Below, in pieces: positions 33,783 to 41,862 of a stretch of 64,000 nucleotides of DNA. The stretch's first letter is position 1. The number at the start of each line of letters is the position of its first letter. Below the pieces are notes generated by a model. The model ran no database searches. It was not told the origin of the DNA and saw only the letters and a program-made list of their open reading frames with translations. The translations under genes and the position numbers were made by a program. The DNA is from an uncultured Rubrobacteraceae bacterium (GTDB lineage Bacteria > Actinomycetota > Rubrobacteria > Rubrobacterales > Rubrobacteraceae): assembly GCA_902806085.1 (NCBI GenBank), contig CADCVH010000084.1:16624-80623 (forward strand). Direction: 5' to 3'.

Positions 33783-33801
33783 CAGTAATATAAATTTACT
33801 G
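33783..33801 (+). promoter_or_regulatory. Inverted repeat in the formate-THF ligase promoter region
   Basis: CAGTAA, TATAAAT, TTACTG: a 6-bp inverted repeat around an AT-only centre, 24 bases before the ATG at 33826, in the most AT-rich stretch nearby. Its position over the likely -35/-10 spacer suggests a repressor operator. No regulator gene is adjacent. Confidence 0.5.
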
Positions 33802-33825
33802 TAAAGAAACACAGGGGGTGGGGAG

Positions 33826-35502
33826 ATGTTGTCGGACATAGAGATCGCGCAGCGGGCGGACCTCAGGCGCATCACCGAGGTGGCGGAGGAGAAGCTCGGG
33901 ATCGGGGAGGAGCATCTCGACCCGTACGGCCACTACAAGGCCAAGCTCTCGCTTGACTTCGTCAGGTCCCTGGATGGGAGGCCCGACGGCAAGTTGATCC
34001 TCGTCAGCGGCATCAGCCCGACGCCCCCTGGCGAGGGGAAGACGACGACCACCGTAGGTCTTGGGGACGCGCTCAACCGGATCGGGAACACGGCGATAAC
34101 CTGCATAAGGGAGCCCTCGCTCGGCCCCGTCTTCGGCATCAAGGGCGGGGCCGCGGGCGGGGGGTACGCGCAGGTCGTCCCGATGGAGGACATCAACCTG
34201 CACTTCACGGGCGACTTCAACGCCATAGCCCTGGCGAACAACCTTCTCGCCGCGCTTATAGACAACCACGTCCACCAGGGCAACGACCTCGGGCTGGATC
34301 TGCGCCGCATAGTGTGGAAGCGCGTGATGGACATGAACGACAGGGCGCTGCGCGACATAGTAGTGGGGCTCGGGGCCACGACCAACGGGTTCCCGCGGGA
34401 GGACGCCTTCGACATCGTCGTCGCCTCGGAGGTCATGGCGATACTCTGCCTGGCGACCTCGCTAGAGGACCTCAAGGAGCGGCTGGGGAACATAGTAGTG
34501 GGCTACACAAGGGACGAGAGGCCGGTGGAGGCGCGCGAGCTCAACGCCCACGGCGCCATGGCGGTGCTCCTCAGGGACGCCATAAAGCCCAACCTCGTGC
34601 AGACGCTCGAAAACAATCCCGCCTTCGTCCACGGCGGGCCCTTCGCCAACATCGCCCACGGCTGCAACTCCGTCATGGCGACCAAGACGGCGCTCAAGCT
34701 CGCCGACTACGTCCTCACGGAGGCCGGCTTCGGCGCCGACCTCGGGGCGGAGAAGTTCGTGGACATAAAGTGCCGGATGAGCGGGTTGCGCCCTTCGATG
34801 GTCGTGCTCGTGGCGACCATCCGGGCGCTCAAGTTCCACGGCGGCGCCGAGCTCGGGGAACTCGAACGCGAGGACCTCGGGGCTCTCGAGGGCGGGCTGG
34901 CGAACCTGGAGCGCCACATCAACAACGTCAGGAACCAATTCGGGTTGCCGTGCGTGGTGGCGATCAACCGCTTCCCCTCGGACACGGAGGCGGAGATCTC
35001 GCTGCTCGAAGACGGCGTCGCGCACCAGGGGGCGAGGGTCGTGCTCACGAACCACTGGGCCGAGGGGGGCGCCGGGGCCGAGGAGCTGGCCCACGCCGTC
35101 GTGGAGACCGTGGAGACCGTGCCCGCGCGCTTCAGGTTCGTCTACGACGACGACGAGAGCCTCTGGGACAAGATCTCGGCGGTGGCGACCAAGATCTACG
35201 GCGCCAGCGAGGTGGTGGCGGATACGCGCGTGCGGCGTCAGATCCGCAAGTTCCAGGAGGACGGGTACGGCCGCTACCCGGTGTGCATCGCCAAGACCCA
35301 GTACTCGTTCTCGACGGACCCCTCGCTGCGGGGGGCCCCGTCCGGCCACGTGCTCCCGATACGCGAGGTGCGGCTCTCGGCCGGGGCTGAGTTCGTCGTC
35401 GCCGTGTGCGGGGACATCATGACCATGCCCGGGCTGCCCAAGTCGCCGGCCTCCGAACGCATAGACCTCGGCAAGAACGGGGAAGTGATCGGGCTGTTCT
35501 AG
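33826..35502 (+). CDS. fhs: Formate--tetrahydrofolate ligase
   Basis: 558 aa, standard length. The ATP-binding P-loop is [18 protein letters not shown], followed by [37 protein letters not shown], the family signature, and [14 protein letters not shown]. The enzyme joins formate and THF with ATP to give 10-formyl-THF; in organisms that oxidise C1 units it can run in reverse and yield ATP. GGGGAG precedes the ATG. The next gene, a 5-formyl-THF cyclo-ligase, follows after 38 bases, forming a folate C1 module. Near the methylamine-type cluster it could handle the methylene-THF made by demethylation, which is inference. Confidence 0.97.
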   Translation: MLSDIEIAQRADLRRITEVAEEKLGIGEEHLDPYGHYKAKLSLDFVRSLDGRPDGKLILVSGISPTPPGEGKTTTTVGLGDALNRIGNTAITCIREPSLGPVFGIKGGAAGGGYAQVVPMEDINLHFTGDFNAIALANNLLAALIDNHVHQGNDLGLDLRRIVWKRVMDMNDRALRDIVVGLGATTNGFPREDAFDIVVASEVMAILCLATSLEDLKERLGNIVVGYTRDERPVEARELNAHGAMAVLLRDAIKPNLVQTLENNPAFVHGGPFANIAHGCNSVMATKTALKLADYVLTEAGFGADLGAEKFVDIKCRMSGLRPSMVVLVATIRALKFHGGAELGELEREDLGALEGGLANLERHINNVRNQFGLPCVVAINRFPSDTEAEISLLEDGVAHQGARVVLTNHWAEGGAGAEELAHAVVETVETVPARFRFVYDDDESLWDKISAVATKIYGASEVVADTRVRRQIRKFQEDGYGRYPVCIAKTQYSFSTDPSLRGAPSGHVLPIREVRLSAGAEFVVAVCGDIMTMPGLPKSPASERIDLGKNGEVIGLF

Positions 35503-35540
35503 AAGGCGCTCGCCGTTGTGCGGATCGTAGGAGGCCGGAT

Positions 35541-36182
35541 ATGGTCGAGGTTTCGGGATCGTCGGACAACTCGAAGCAGGCGCTGAGACGCCGGGTGCTC
35601 GGCCGGCGGGATGCCATGGGCGAGGCCGAGCACCGGGAGTCGAGCCAGACTATCGTCGGGAAGGTCCTGTCTCTTGAGGCCTACCGGCGGGCCGGCGTGG
35701 TGATGGCCTACGCGGGCTTCGGCAGCGAGGTGCGGACCGAACCGTTCCTGCGCTCCGTGCTGGAGGCCGGAAAGAGGCTGGTGCTCCCCAGGGTGAACCG
35801 GGAGAGGGGGGCGCTCGACCTCTATGAGGTGAGGGACCTCGCGCGGGACCTGGAGGCCGGGGTCTGGGGGATAAACGAGCCGAAGGCGGACCCGCATGCG
35901 GCCGCGGACCTCGGCGCCGTTGACCTCGCGCTGATCCCCGGGGTGGCCTTCGACGCGCGCGGAGGACGGCTGGGCCACGGGGCGGGGTACTACGACAAGC
36001 TGCTGGGCGGCGCCGGCGGGCTCCCGCCCCTGGTCGCCGGGGCCTTCGAGGTCCAGGTGGTGGACGAGCTTCCCCTCGACCCGCACGACGTTTTGGTGGA
36101 CCTGATCCTGACGGAGAAGGCCAGCTACCCGCCGGGCGCGCTGGAGGTGCTGCCCGGTTCCGGGGCGGGGTCGGACCCATGA
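35541..36182 (+). CDS. 5-formyltetrahydrofolate cyclo-ligase
   Basis: 213 aa from the ATG at 35541 (AGGAGG upstream; the track start lies in fhs). The N-terminal KQALRRRVLGRRDAM, the substrate-binding VMAYAGFGSEVRTEPFLRSVL, and DLALIPGVAFDARGGRLGHGAGYYDKLL with the conserved G-x-G-x-G-Y-Y-D ATP/phosphate loop define the family. It converts 5-formyl-THF to 5,10-methenyl-THF with ATP, rescuing folate trapped as folinic acid. It follows fhs and its stop overlaps (ATGA) the start of a 31-codon ORF. Confidence 0.93.
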   Translation: MVEVSGSSDNSKQALRRRVLGRRDAMGEAEHRESSQTIVGKVLSLEAYRRAGVVMAYAGFGSEVRTEPFLRSVLEAGKRLVLPRVNRERGALDLYEVRDLARDLEAGVWGINEPKADPHAAADLGAVDLALIPGVAFDARGGRLGHGAGYYDKLLGGAGGLPPLVAGAFEVQVVDELPLDPHDVLVDLILTEKASYPPGALEVLPGSGAGSDP

Positions 36183-36274
36183 CCGTGGCGACGCTCCTTG
36201 AGAACACGGTGGACGCGGCCGAAGGACTCTTCTATAAACGGGCCGCCAGGGGCATGTTCAACCAGCTTCTCTAG
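36179..36274 (+). CDS. Possible 31-aa small protein coupled to the cyclo-ligase
   Basis: ATG at 36179 overlaps the cyclo-ligase stop as ATGA, and 31 codons (MTVATLLENTVDAAEGLFYK...) run to a TAG at 36272. The sequence is amphipathic rather than clearly hydrophobic. Its TAG is part of CTAG, which also supplies the stop of the convergent gene at 36271. Too short for the ORF track. Translational coupling favours it being made, but 31 codons could arise by chance and no homologue is known to me. Confidence 0.35.
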   Translation: MTVATLLENTVDAAEGLFYKRAARGMFNQLL

Positions 36275-36555
36275 CGGCCCGTCCCGAAGGTCTTGTACCG
36301 GTGCAGGGCCCACCTGTACGCGTCCAGCACGCTGAGCATGTAGACGAAGATGCCGCCGGAGTAGCGCCCGATAACGGAATGCCCCGGCGTGGTGAGGTTG
36401 TAGGTCACGATCGCCAGCAGAATGACGTAGAAGACGAACATCAGGCCGCGGGTGGGCATCCGGTTGGCGACCTGGCCCATCCCGGGCAGCAAGAGGGCTA
36501 CGAGGAGGACCAGCTTCGGGTTCGGTGGCCTCCGCGTTTTGGCCTCTTCTTTCAA
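36271..36555 (-). CDS. Small membrane protein, last gene of the amine-permease run
   Basis: 94 aa. A basic Pro-rich start (KTRRPPNPK) leads into two or three hydrophobic helices: LVLLVALLLPGMGQVANR, GLMFVFYVILLAIVTYNL and GIFVYMLSVLDAYRWAL. The LPGMGQV-N segment recalls small TM2-like integral membrane proteins. Its ATG overlaps the stop of the gene upstream (ATGA at 36552-36555), so it is coupled to it. Function unknown. Confidence 0.75.
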   Translation of the reverse strand: MKEEAKTRRPPNPKLVLLVALLLPGMGQVANRMPTRGLMFVFYVILLAIVTYNLTTPGHSVIGRYSGGIFVYMLSVLDAYRWALHRYKTFGTGR

Positions 36556-37223
36556 CGCTCTTCACCGTTCTCGGACCCGGCGAAGGCGTCCCCGATCCCG
36601 ACCAGGGCGCCCAGGACCGGGGCGAGCCGCTCCTCCGTGAGCGCGACCCGGCCTAGGTCGGCCCGGCGGGTCACCCGGTAGAGGGCCTGATCGCTCTCGG
36701 CCAGCCGGTTCACCAGGCGCACGCCGCGCCCGGTGACGAGCACGTCCTTGGTATCCGGGTCCGCTATGAACGGCAGGAACGGTTTGAAAGCCGATACGGG
36801 CGGTCCCTCCGCCGGGTTCGGGCTGGCGACGCGGACGTGCTCCGGCCAGTCGGCGTCCAGGGGCAGGTCGTGCCGGTAGTCGCCGTTGGGGGAGAAGAAT
36901 TCCGTGCCGGCGGGACGCAGCAGGATGTCAAGCGGGGCCGCCACGTCCAGCGGCCGGTGGTGGGTCGATACGAGCCACAGCACGGGCAGCTTGCGGAAGG
37001 TCAGGGAGTCAACCATCGGCTCCAGCTTGATCCTGTACCCCCTGTACCCACCGGTCAGCGTCGGGTAGTTGATGCCGTCCTGGCGCACCTGCGCGCCGGT
37101 GAAGAGGTGCTCCACCTCGTCGAAGAGCCCGCCCCTCTCGTGTTTCACCTTGCGGACGTGGCGCGCCTGGAGAAAGACGAGGAGGCCGAGGCCGGCGAAA
37201 AGGCAGACGAGGAGCAGGCTCAT
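36552..37223 (-). CDS. Hypothetical membrane-anchored protein
   Basis: 223 aa from the ATG at 37223; the track start 37346 overlaps the stress-protein gene. An N-terminal helix (LLLVCLFAGLGLLVFL) and basic stop-transfer (QARHVRKVKHERGG) are followed by a soluble domain: YRGYRIKLEPMVDSLTFRKLPVLWLVSTHH, PAGTEFFSPNGDYRHDLPLDADWPEHV, DTKDVLVTGRGVRLVNRL. The domain faces the cytoplasm if the positive-inside rule holds. No family recognised. It starts five bases after the universal stress protein stops, so it belongs to the same transcript. Confidence 0.75.
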   Translation of the reverse strand: MSLLLVCLFAGLGLLVFLQARHVRKVKHERGGLFDEVEHLFTGAQVRQDGINYPTLTGGYRGYRIKLEPMVDSLTFRKLPVLWLVSTHHRPLDVAAPLDILLRPAGTEFFSPNGDYRHDLPLDADWPEHVRVASPNPAEGPPVSAFKPFLPFIADPDTKDVLVTGRGVRLVNRLAESDQALYRVTRRADLGRVALTEERLAPVLGALVGIGDAFAGSENGEER

Positions 37224-37228
37224 CGGGG

Positions 37229-37657
37229 CTAGCGCACGACCGTCACCGGGCAGGCGGCCTGGATGACGACGCCCCTGGCGACGGAGCCGATCAGGGCTCC
37301 TACCAGGCCCGTGCGGCCGGCCGAGCCCACGACGATGTGGTCGCACCCCTCGGACCGCGCGAAGGACACTATCGTCTCAGCCACGTTCCGGCCCTCGGCC
37401 TCGTGCAGGCTGAAGTCGGCGCCCGCCGCTTCGGCGACCTCGCGGGCGTGGTCGAGCTCGCCCCGGATCTGGGCCTGGGCGGCCCCGAGCTCCTCGGAGT
37501 TCCAGCCGGCCGTGGTCCTGAGCCTCTCCTCCGTCACGGTGTTGACCACCACGAAGGCGACGTGGGCGCCGCACTGCCGCGCGAGGGGGGCGGCAAAGTC
37601 CACCGCCGCTCTCGCGCTGTGCGAGCCGTCCGTCGCGCAGAGTATCTTCTCGATCAT
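37229..37657 (-). CDS. Universal stress protein (UspA family)
   Basis: 142 aa single-domain protein. It begins KILCATDGSHSARAAVDFAAPLA and ends HIVVGSAGRTGLVGALIGSVARGVVIQAACPVTVVR, which carries the G-2x-G-9x-G(S/A) ATP-binding loop of the MJ0577-like branch. Such proteins bind ATP and are often found with transporters, where they are thought to gate or sense. Fifteen bases separate it from the upstream permease gene on the same strand, so a link to amine uptake is plausible. Confidence 0.92.
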   Translation of the reverse strand: MIEKILCATDGSHSARAAVDFAAPLARQCGAHVAFVVVNTVTEERLRTTAGWNSEELGAAQAQIRGELDHAREVAEAAGADFSLHEAEGRNVAETIVSFARSEGCDHIVVGSAGRTGLVGALIGSVARGVVIQAACPVTVVR

Positions 37658-37672
37658 CTGGCGGGCTCCGGG

Positions 37673-39106
37673 TCAGTAGCCTTTGGGCCGGGGCAGGGGT
37701 GCCGTGAACTGCGCGCCGCGCTTGACGTACTTGTACCGGCGCACGACGAACCAGATCGAGGCCAGGAAATAGAACGCCAGGATGGAGAGCAACACCGTGC
37801 CGTACCCCAGGAAGGTCGCGAAGAAGACCAGCGCCGCGAGGATCCCCAGCGCCAGGGCCGGCAGGGGGTGGAAGGGCAGCACGTAGCCCCGGCGCACGGA
37901 CCCGAGCGGCCACAGCCTCCTGAACCTGAAAAAGTTCGGGACCATAAAGCTGTACCCCAGCAAGCCGGAGAGGATCGAGAACGTGATGACCGTGGAGAGC
38001 AGCGTCGGGTTGTTGAGCAGCACCGGCAGGATGGCGAAGGCGATGGCGACGGGTATCAGGAAGACTATCGCCCTGAAGGGGGTCCTGTAGCGGGGGTGCA
38101 CCGCGCCGAACCACGCCGGCAGGTAGCGGTCGCGCCCCATCGAGAACCACGCCCTCGAGGCGTCGTTGATGCACCCGTTGGCCGAGGCGAGCGTGGCGCA
38201 CAGGGTGCCCAACAGCAGCAGCACTACCAGCACGCCGCTGTCGGCCACCCGGGCCACGTCGAAGAGCGGCGTGATGGCGGTGCCGAGGTACTGCCAGGGC
38301 AAGAGGCCCGCCGCCACGTACCAGGTCAGGGTCGCCGCGATGATGAGCGTCACGATCCCCGCCATGCTCCCGAGCGGGATCGACCTCGAGGCGGACCGGC
38401 ATTCTTCCGCAGCCTGCGCGGTGCCCTCTATCCCGAGGTAGTACCACATGCCGAACTGGAAGGCGGCTATGACCCCGATCCAGCCGTAAGGAAGCCCGTT
38501 GGCGACCTCGCCGGTCAGCCCGCCGAGGAACATGTTCGCCCCGGGGTTCCAGCCCCGGATGCCGATGAAGAGCGCGATGATGGTCAGGAACGCGAACGCG
38601 GTTATGACGAAGTTGATCGAGAGGCTCGTGAAAACGCCCCGGTAGTTCAAAAAGGCGAGAGCCACGATGGCGAGCGTGGCGAACGGGTAGGCGCTCAACC
38701 CTTGCGAGCTGCCCAGCAGCCCCGAGAGCTCGGTGAGCAGGTAGCTGAGAACGTTGGCGTTGGCCGCCTCGAGCATGGTGTAGGCCATCGTGAGGTACAG
38801 GCCCACGTTGAAGGCCATGAGCGGGCCTATGGTGTGCTTGGCTTGGGCGTACTGGCCGCCCGCCGCCGGTATGGTCGACGTGATCTCGGAGTTGATCATG
38901 ACGAGCGAGGTGTACAGCAGCCCGACCACCCACGCGGCTATGAGCGAACCGTACATCCCGCCCTTCTCGACGGTGAAGTTCCACCCCATGAACTCCCCGA
39001 CGAGCACGATCCCGACCCCGAGCGCCCAGATGTGCACCGGGGAGAGGACCTTGAGCAACGACAGGTGCTCCTCCCGGCGGGCCGGCCCCGGCGCGGCCTC
39101 CTGCAT
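37673..39106 (-). CDS. APC-superfamily permease, ethanolamine/amine transporter type
   Basis: 477 aa, about twelve hydrophobic helices. The opening LSPVHIWALGVGIVLVGEFMGWNFTVEKGGMYGSLIAAWVVGLLYT and IPAAGGQYAQAKHTIGP match the EAT (ethanolamine) branch of the amino acid-polyamine-organocation superfamily. QFGMWYYLGIEGTAQAAEECRS fits the core helix-6 region. It should carry an amine or amino acid inward by ion symport. Genes for three small membrane proteins precede it and a Usp gene follows, all tightly packed. Opposite lies the methylamine-type oxidase cluster, so methylamine, ethanolamine or another small amine is the likely cargo. Confidence 0.88.
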   Translation of the reverse strand: MQEAAPGPARREEHLSLLKVLSPVHIWALGVGIVLVGEFMGWNFTVEKGGMYGSLIAAWVVGLLYTSLVMINSEITSTIPAAGGQYAQAKHTIGPLMAFNVGLYLTMAYTMLEAANANVLSYLLTELSGLLGSSQGLSAYPFATLAIVALAFLNYRGVFTSLSINFVITAFAFLTIIALFIGIRGWNPGANMFLGGLTGEVANGLPYGWIGVIAAFQFGMWYYLGIEGTAQAAEECRSASRSIPLGSMAGIVTLIIAATLTWYVAAGLLPWQYLGTAITPLFDVARVADSGVLVVLLLLGTLCATLASANGCINDASRAWFSMGRDRYLPAWFGAVHPRYRTPFRAIVFLIPVAIAFAILPVLLNNPTLLSTVITFSILSGLLGYSFMVPNFFRFRRLWPLGSVRRGYVLPFHPLPALALGILAALVFFATFLGYGTVLLSILAFYFLASIWFVVRRYKYVKRGAQFTAPLPRPKGY

Positions 39107-39108
39107 CG

Positions 39109-39282
39109 CTACCTCACCCCGCCTTCTTCGTCGTCGGTCGGAACGCGATCGATCTCCACGGCCGTGGTCAGGAAGTCCTCGTCGTACTCGCGCCCCACCC
39201 GGACGAGGTCAGCCACCATCCAGAGGGCTATCCCCGCGCTCAAGACCCACGCGACTATCTCCAACGCACCCCACACGCTCAC
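39109..39282 (-). CDS. 57-aa single-helix membrane protein, missed by the ORF track
   Basis: GTG at 39282 (its GTGA overlaps the stop of the upstream gene) to TAG at 39109, two bases before the permease ATG. One N-terminal membrane helix, VWGALEIVAWVLSAGIALWM, is followed by an acidic tail (GREYDEDFL, VPTDDEEGG). Position, overlap on both sides and a clear helix make it a strong gene candidate. It may be a small subunit or stabiliser of the permease. No homologue is known to me. Confidence 0.75.
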   Translation of the reverse strand: MSVWGALEIVAWVLSAGIALWMVADLVRVGREYDEDFLTTAVEIDRVPTDDEEGGVR

Positions 39283-39701
39283 GTCCTACCCCCTTCCGAA
39301 GGGCCGAACTTCTCCTCTATTACCTCTCTGTATTCCTTGAAAGAGAGCCGGTACACGAAGGCCATGTACGCGATTATGATCGCCGCCGTGACGACCAGGG
39401 AGAGCACGCTAAAAGCGTACTTGTCCGTGCTGGCCCTGTTGGCCGCGACGGAGTCGTTGACCGCCCGCAGGTCGACCATGCCGACGTCGATCATCTTCCG
39501 GAACTGCTGCTTCTCCGCCGCGGAGATGGGCAACTCGGAGACGGGCCGGGGCCGCGCCTCCTCGCCCCCCGCCGCACCGCCGGCCTGCAGGCTGAGGACG
39601 TAGGTGCTGACGAAGAGCGTCGCGAAGAGGAGCACCAGGATGAAGACCGCGTCGATGAATTGGCCCCGCAGGCTCTGCCGGGGCGGTTCGTAGGGCGCCA
39701 C
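39279..39701 (-). CDS. Small two-helix membrane protein of the permease operon
   Basis: 140 aa from the GTG at 39701, directly adjoining the upstream gene's stop. The first helix is DAVFILVLLFATLFVSTYVL and the second VLSLVVTAAIIIAYMAFVYRL. Between them lies a hydrophilic loop of about 60 residues, probably outside (ARPRPVSELPISAAEKQQFRKMIDVGMVDL). A charged tail (FKEYREVIEEKFG) follows. The stop overlaps the next start (GTGA). Function unknown; the operon context suggests a permease accessory. Confidence 0.78.
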   Translation of the reverse strand: MAPYEPPRQSLRGQFIDAVFILVLLFATLFVSTYVLSLQAGGAAGGEEARPRPVSELPISAAEKQQFRKMIDVGMVDLRAVNDSVAANRASTDKYAFSVLSLVVTAAIIIAYMAFVYRLSFKEYREVIEEKFGPSEGGRT

Positions 39702-39702
39702 G

Positions 39703-40053
39703 CTAACGCCCCCTCTCAGCCCGCAGGGCCTCCTTCTGTTGCCGGTTCCTGTCCAGGTTGAGGAGGTCCTCCCGGTAGATGAACTCTTTGTCCTTGTAGT
39801 AACTGCGGATCATGGCGACCATCGAGGCCGTGTTGAAGACCCCGAGGACCAGGAGCGAGAGGATCAAGGCCACCGACACCGCCGCCGACGGCACCGATGG
39901 CCTCACGGCGAAGTAGGTGAACAGCAGCACGACCCACATCGCCACGGTGAAACCCACGGCGATCATCCTGTCCCGGCTCGCCATGGTGTCGATCCTGGAG
40001 CCCATGGACCCCGTCGCCGAAACCTCGGACCTGGACCTTACCGACCCGGCCAT
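39703..40053 (-). CDS. Small two-helix membrane protein, first gene of the permease operon
   Basis: 116 aa from the ATG at 40053, preceded by GGGGGAGGAGAGG; the track start 40158 runs into the divergent promoter region. A basic N-terminus (DTMASRDRM) precedes helix one (IAVGFTVAMWVVLLFTYFAV) and, after a short loop, helix two (AAVSVALILSLLVLGVFNTASMV). A charged C-terminus follows (YYKDKEFIYREDLLNLDRNRQQKEAL). Both ends are probably cytoplasmic. Family not recognised. Confidence 0.78.
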   Translation of the reverse strand: MAGSVRSRSEVSATGSMGSRIDTMASRDRMIAVGFTVAMWVVLLFTYFAVRPSVPSAAVSVALILSLLVLGVFNTASMVAMIRSYYKDKEFIYREDLLNLDRNRQQKEALRAERGR

Positions 40054-40123
40054 ATGCCTCTCCTCCCCCGGTCCCACCCGGCGGTCGAAACGTTCCCCTA
40101 TCCCCAGACCCGGGGCCACTAAA

Positions 40124-40140
40124 GGTAAACAAAAGTTACC
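40124..40140. promoter_or_regulatory. Imperfect inverted repeat upstream of the permease operon
   Basis: GGTAA-ACAAAAG-TTACC lies about 70 bases before the ATG at 40053, in the AT-richer divergent region between the permease operon and the oxidase cluster. It may be an operator for the leftward operon; the match is short. Confidence 0.35.
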
Positions 40141-40253
40141 CGGGTTCAACAACGCCACAGCCTAATACAAAGCAAAATGTGATTCAAGACTCAGTTTGGC
40201 CCGGGCCCCAAGGCGGTCGGCGGGCGACGTTGGTTTATCTACAGGAAATTAAA

Positions 40254-40282
40254 TTGCAACACATGAACTGCTGGGCTATGAT
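40254..40282 (+). promoter_or_regulatory. Promoter of the sarcosine-oxidase-like/methylamine cluster
   Basis: TTGCAA (40254-40259), 17-base spacer, TATGAT (40277-40282), then GGGGAAGG before the ATG at 40325. Good sigma-70 spacing and -10; it would drive the whole rightward cluster. Confidence 0.7.
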
Positions 40283-40324
40283 GGCGGGCGGGTAAAAGAG
40301 AAGAGGCAGACGGGGGAAGGTGGC

Positions 40325-41566
40325 ATGCCTTACCGGCTCATAAAGTACGGGTTGAGTTCCAAGCATCCGGACAAGCGGATGTTCAGGGAGCCGTCGGGGC
40401 TCAAGGAGAGTTACGAGGCGGTGATCATCGGGGCGGGGGGGCACGGGCTCGCCGCGGCCTACTACCTGGCGCGCGACTACGGCATAACGGACGTTGCGGT
40501 GTTGGAGAAGGGGTACATCGGGGCGGGGGGGACGGGCCGGAACACGGCGATCATCCGCTCGAACTACCTCACGCCCGAGGGCGTGAGGTTCTACGACGAG
40601 AGCATCCGGCTGTTCAAGGACCTGTCCAACGACTTCGACCTCAACCTCTTCTACTCCGAGCGCGGGCACTTCACGCTCGCGCACAGCGACTCCTCGATAA
40701 GGACCATGCGTTGGCGGGCCGAGGTCAACAAGCACATGGGGGTCGATTCGGAGTACGTGGAGCCCGAGGACGTGAAGGCGGCGTGCCCCCCGATAGACCT
40801 GACGTGCGGGGGTGACGCCCCGATCATGGGCGCGCTCTACCACCCGCCGGGCGCCATCGCCAGGCACGACGCCGTGGCGTGGGGCTACGGGGCCGGCGCC
40901 GACGAACGGGGCGTGGAGATCCACCAGGGCACCGAGGTCACGGGCATAGACGTCAAGAGCGACCGGGTCGTCGGGGTGCGCACCAACAAGGGTTACGTAA
41001 AGACGGAGAAGGTTCTCTCGGCGGTGGCCGGGTGGACGCCCTCGATCGCGGACATGGTCGGGCTGCGCACGCCGCTCACGGTCAGGCCTTTGCAGGCCTG
41101 CGTGACCGAGCCGCTGAAGCCTTTTCTCGACAAGATCATGGTCTCGGGCAGCCTGCACGTGTACGTGAGCCAGTCCTCCCGCGGGGAGCTCGTTATGGGC
41201 GGGTCGACCGACCCGTACGAGCTGAACTCGATGCGCTCCACGCTGGAGTTCGCCGAGGGGCTCTCCGGGCACATGCTCGACCTGTTCCCGTTCCTGTCGA
41301 ACGTGAAGATCCTGCGCGTGTGGGCGGGGTTGTGCGACATGACGCCGGACTTCGCCCCGATCATGGGCAGGACGCCGGTCGACGGGTTTTACATCGACGC
41401 CGGGTGGGGGACCTGGGGCTTCAAGGCGACCCCCGTCAGCGGCAAGACGATGGCCCAGACCGTCGCCACCGACAAGGAGCCCGAGCTTATCGACGCCTTC
41501 AGGCTCTCCCGCTTCGAGGACCTGGAGTTGACCGGCGAAAAGGGCGCCGCGTCGGTGGGGCACTAG
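40325..41566 (+). CDS. mgdA: Sarcosine oxidase beta-like subunit; probable N-methylglutamate dehydrogenase subunit A
   Basis: 413 aa flavoprotein of the heterotetrameric sarcosine oxidase beta family. The FAD fold is EAVIIGAGGHGLAAAYYLA (about residue 32), then EKGYIGAGGTGRNTAIIRSNY. AIARHDAVAWGY places His181 where, by comparison with the corynebacterial enzyme recalled from memory, the covalent FMN histidine lies. The C-terminal flavin loop is GWGTWGFKATPVSGKTMA. The family oxidatively demethylates secondary amines such as sarcosine or N-methylglutamate. Followed by the delta, alpha and gamma subunits and by gmaS/mgsABC-type genes, which is why the N-methylglutamate role is preferred; sarcosine oxidase (soxB) remains the alternative name. 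Confidence 0.85.
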   Translation: MPYRLIKYGLSSKHPDKRMFREPSGLKESYEAVIIGAGGHGLAAAYYLARDYGITDVAVLEKGYIGAGGTGRNTAIIRSNYLTPEGVRFYDESIRLFKDLSNDFDLNLFYSERGHFTLAHSDSSIRTMRWRAEVNKHMGVDSEYVEPEDVKAACPPIDLTCGGDAPIMGALYHPPGAIARHDAVAWGYGAGADERGVEIHQGTEVTGIDVKSDRVVGVRTNKGYVKTEKVLSAVAGWTPSIADMVGLRTPLTVRPLQACVTEPLKPFLDKIMVSGSLHVYVSQSSRGELVMGGSTDPYELNSMRSTLEFAEGLSGHMLDLFPFLSNVKILRVWAGLCDMTPDFAPIMGRTPVDGFYIDAGWGTWGFKATPVSGKTMAQTVATDKEPELIDAFRLSRFEDLELTGEKGAASVGH

Positions 41567-41583
41567 GGGGGTTAGGGGGAGAG

Positions 41584-41862
41584 ATGAAGATACTGAACTG
41601 CCCGATAAACGGCCCGCGGCCCGTCCAGGAGTTCGTCTTCGGCGGGGAGCTGCGGGAGATGCCGGACCCGGACGCCGCCACGGACGCCGAGTGGACCGAC
41701 TACGTGTACAACCGCAACGGGTCGCCCGGCCCGAGGCGCGAGTGGTGGTACCACCTCGCGAGCGGCACCTGGTTTATAGCCGAGCGCGACACCGGCACCA
41801 ACGACGTGAAGAAGACCTACCTGTACGGGGACGAGATCCGGGACGAGGTGGAGCATGGCTAG
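41584..41862 (+). CDS. mgdB: Sarcosine oxidase delta-like subunit lacking zinc ligands; probable MgdB
   Basis: 92 aa. ILNCPINGPRPVQEFVFGGE aligns with the CP-x-CG-PR...EF..GGE opening of sarcosine oxidase delta, but the second Cys is Asn. The downstream H-x3-C region (HAAGC in classical enzymes) reads YHLASGTW, so the fourth ligand is also lost. The zinc site of canonical delta is therefore incomplete. I recall the CPxNGPR form from delta-like subunits in N-methylglutamate clusters, which supports that assignment. GGGGGAGAG precedes the ATG, and the gene overlaps the next by eight bases. Confidence 0.82.
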   Translation: MKILNCPINGPRPVQEFVFGGELREMPDPDAATDAEWTDYVYNRNGSPGPRREWWYHLASGTWFIAERDTGTNDVKKTYLYGDEIRDEVEHG

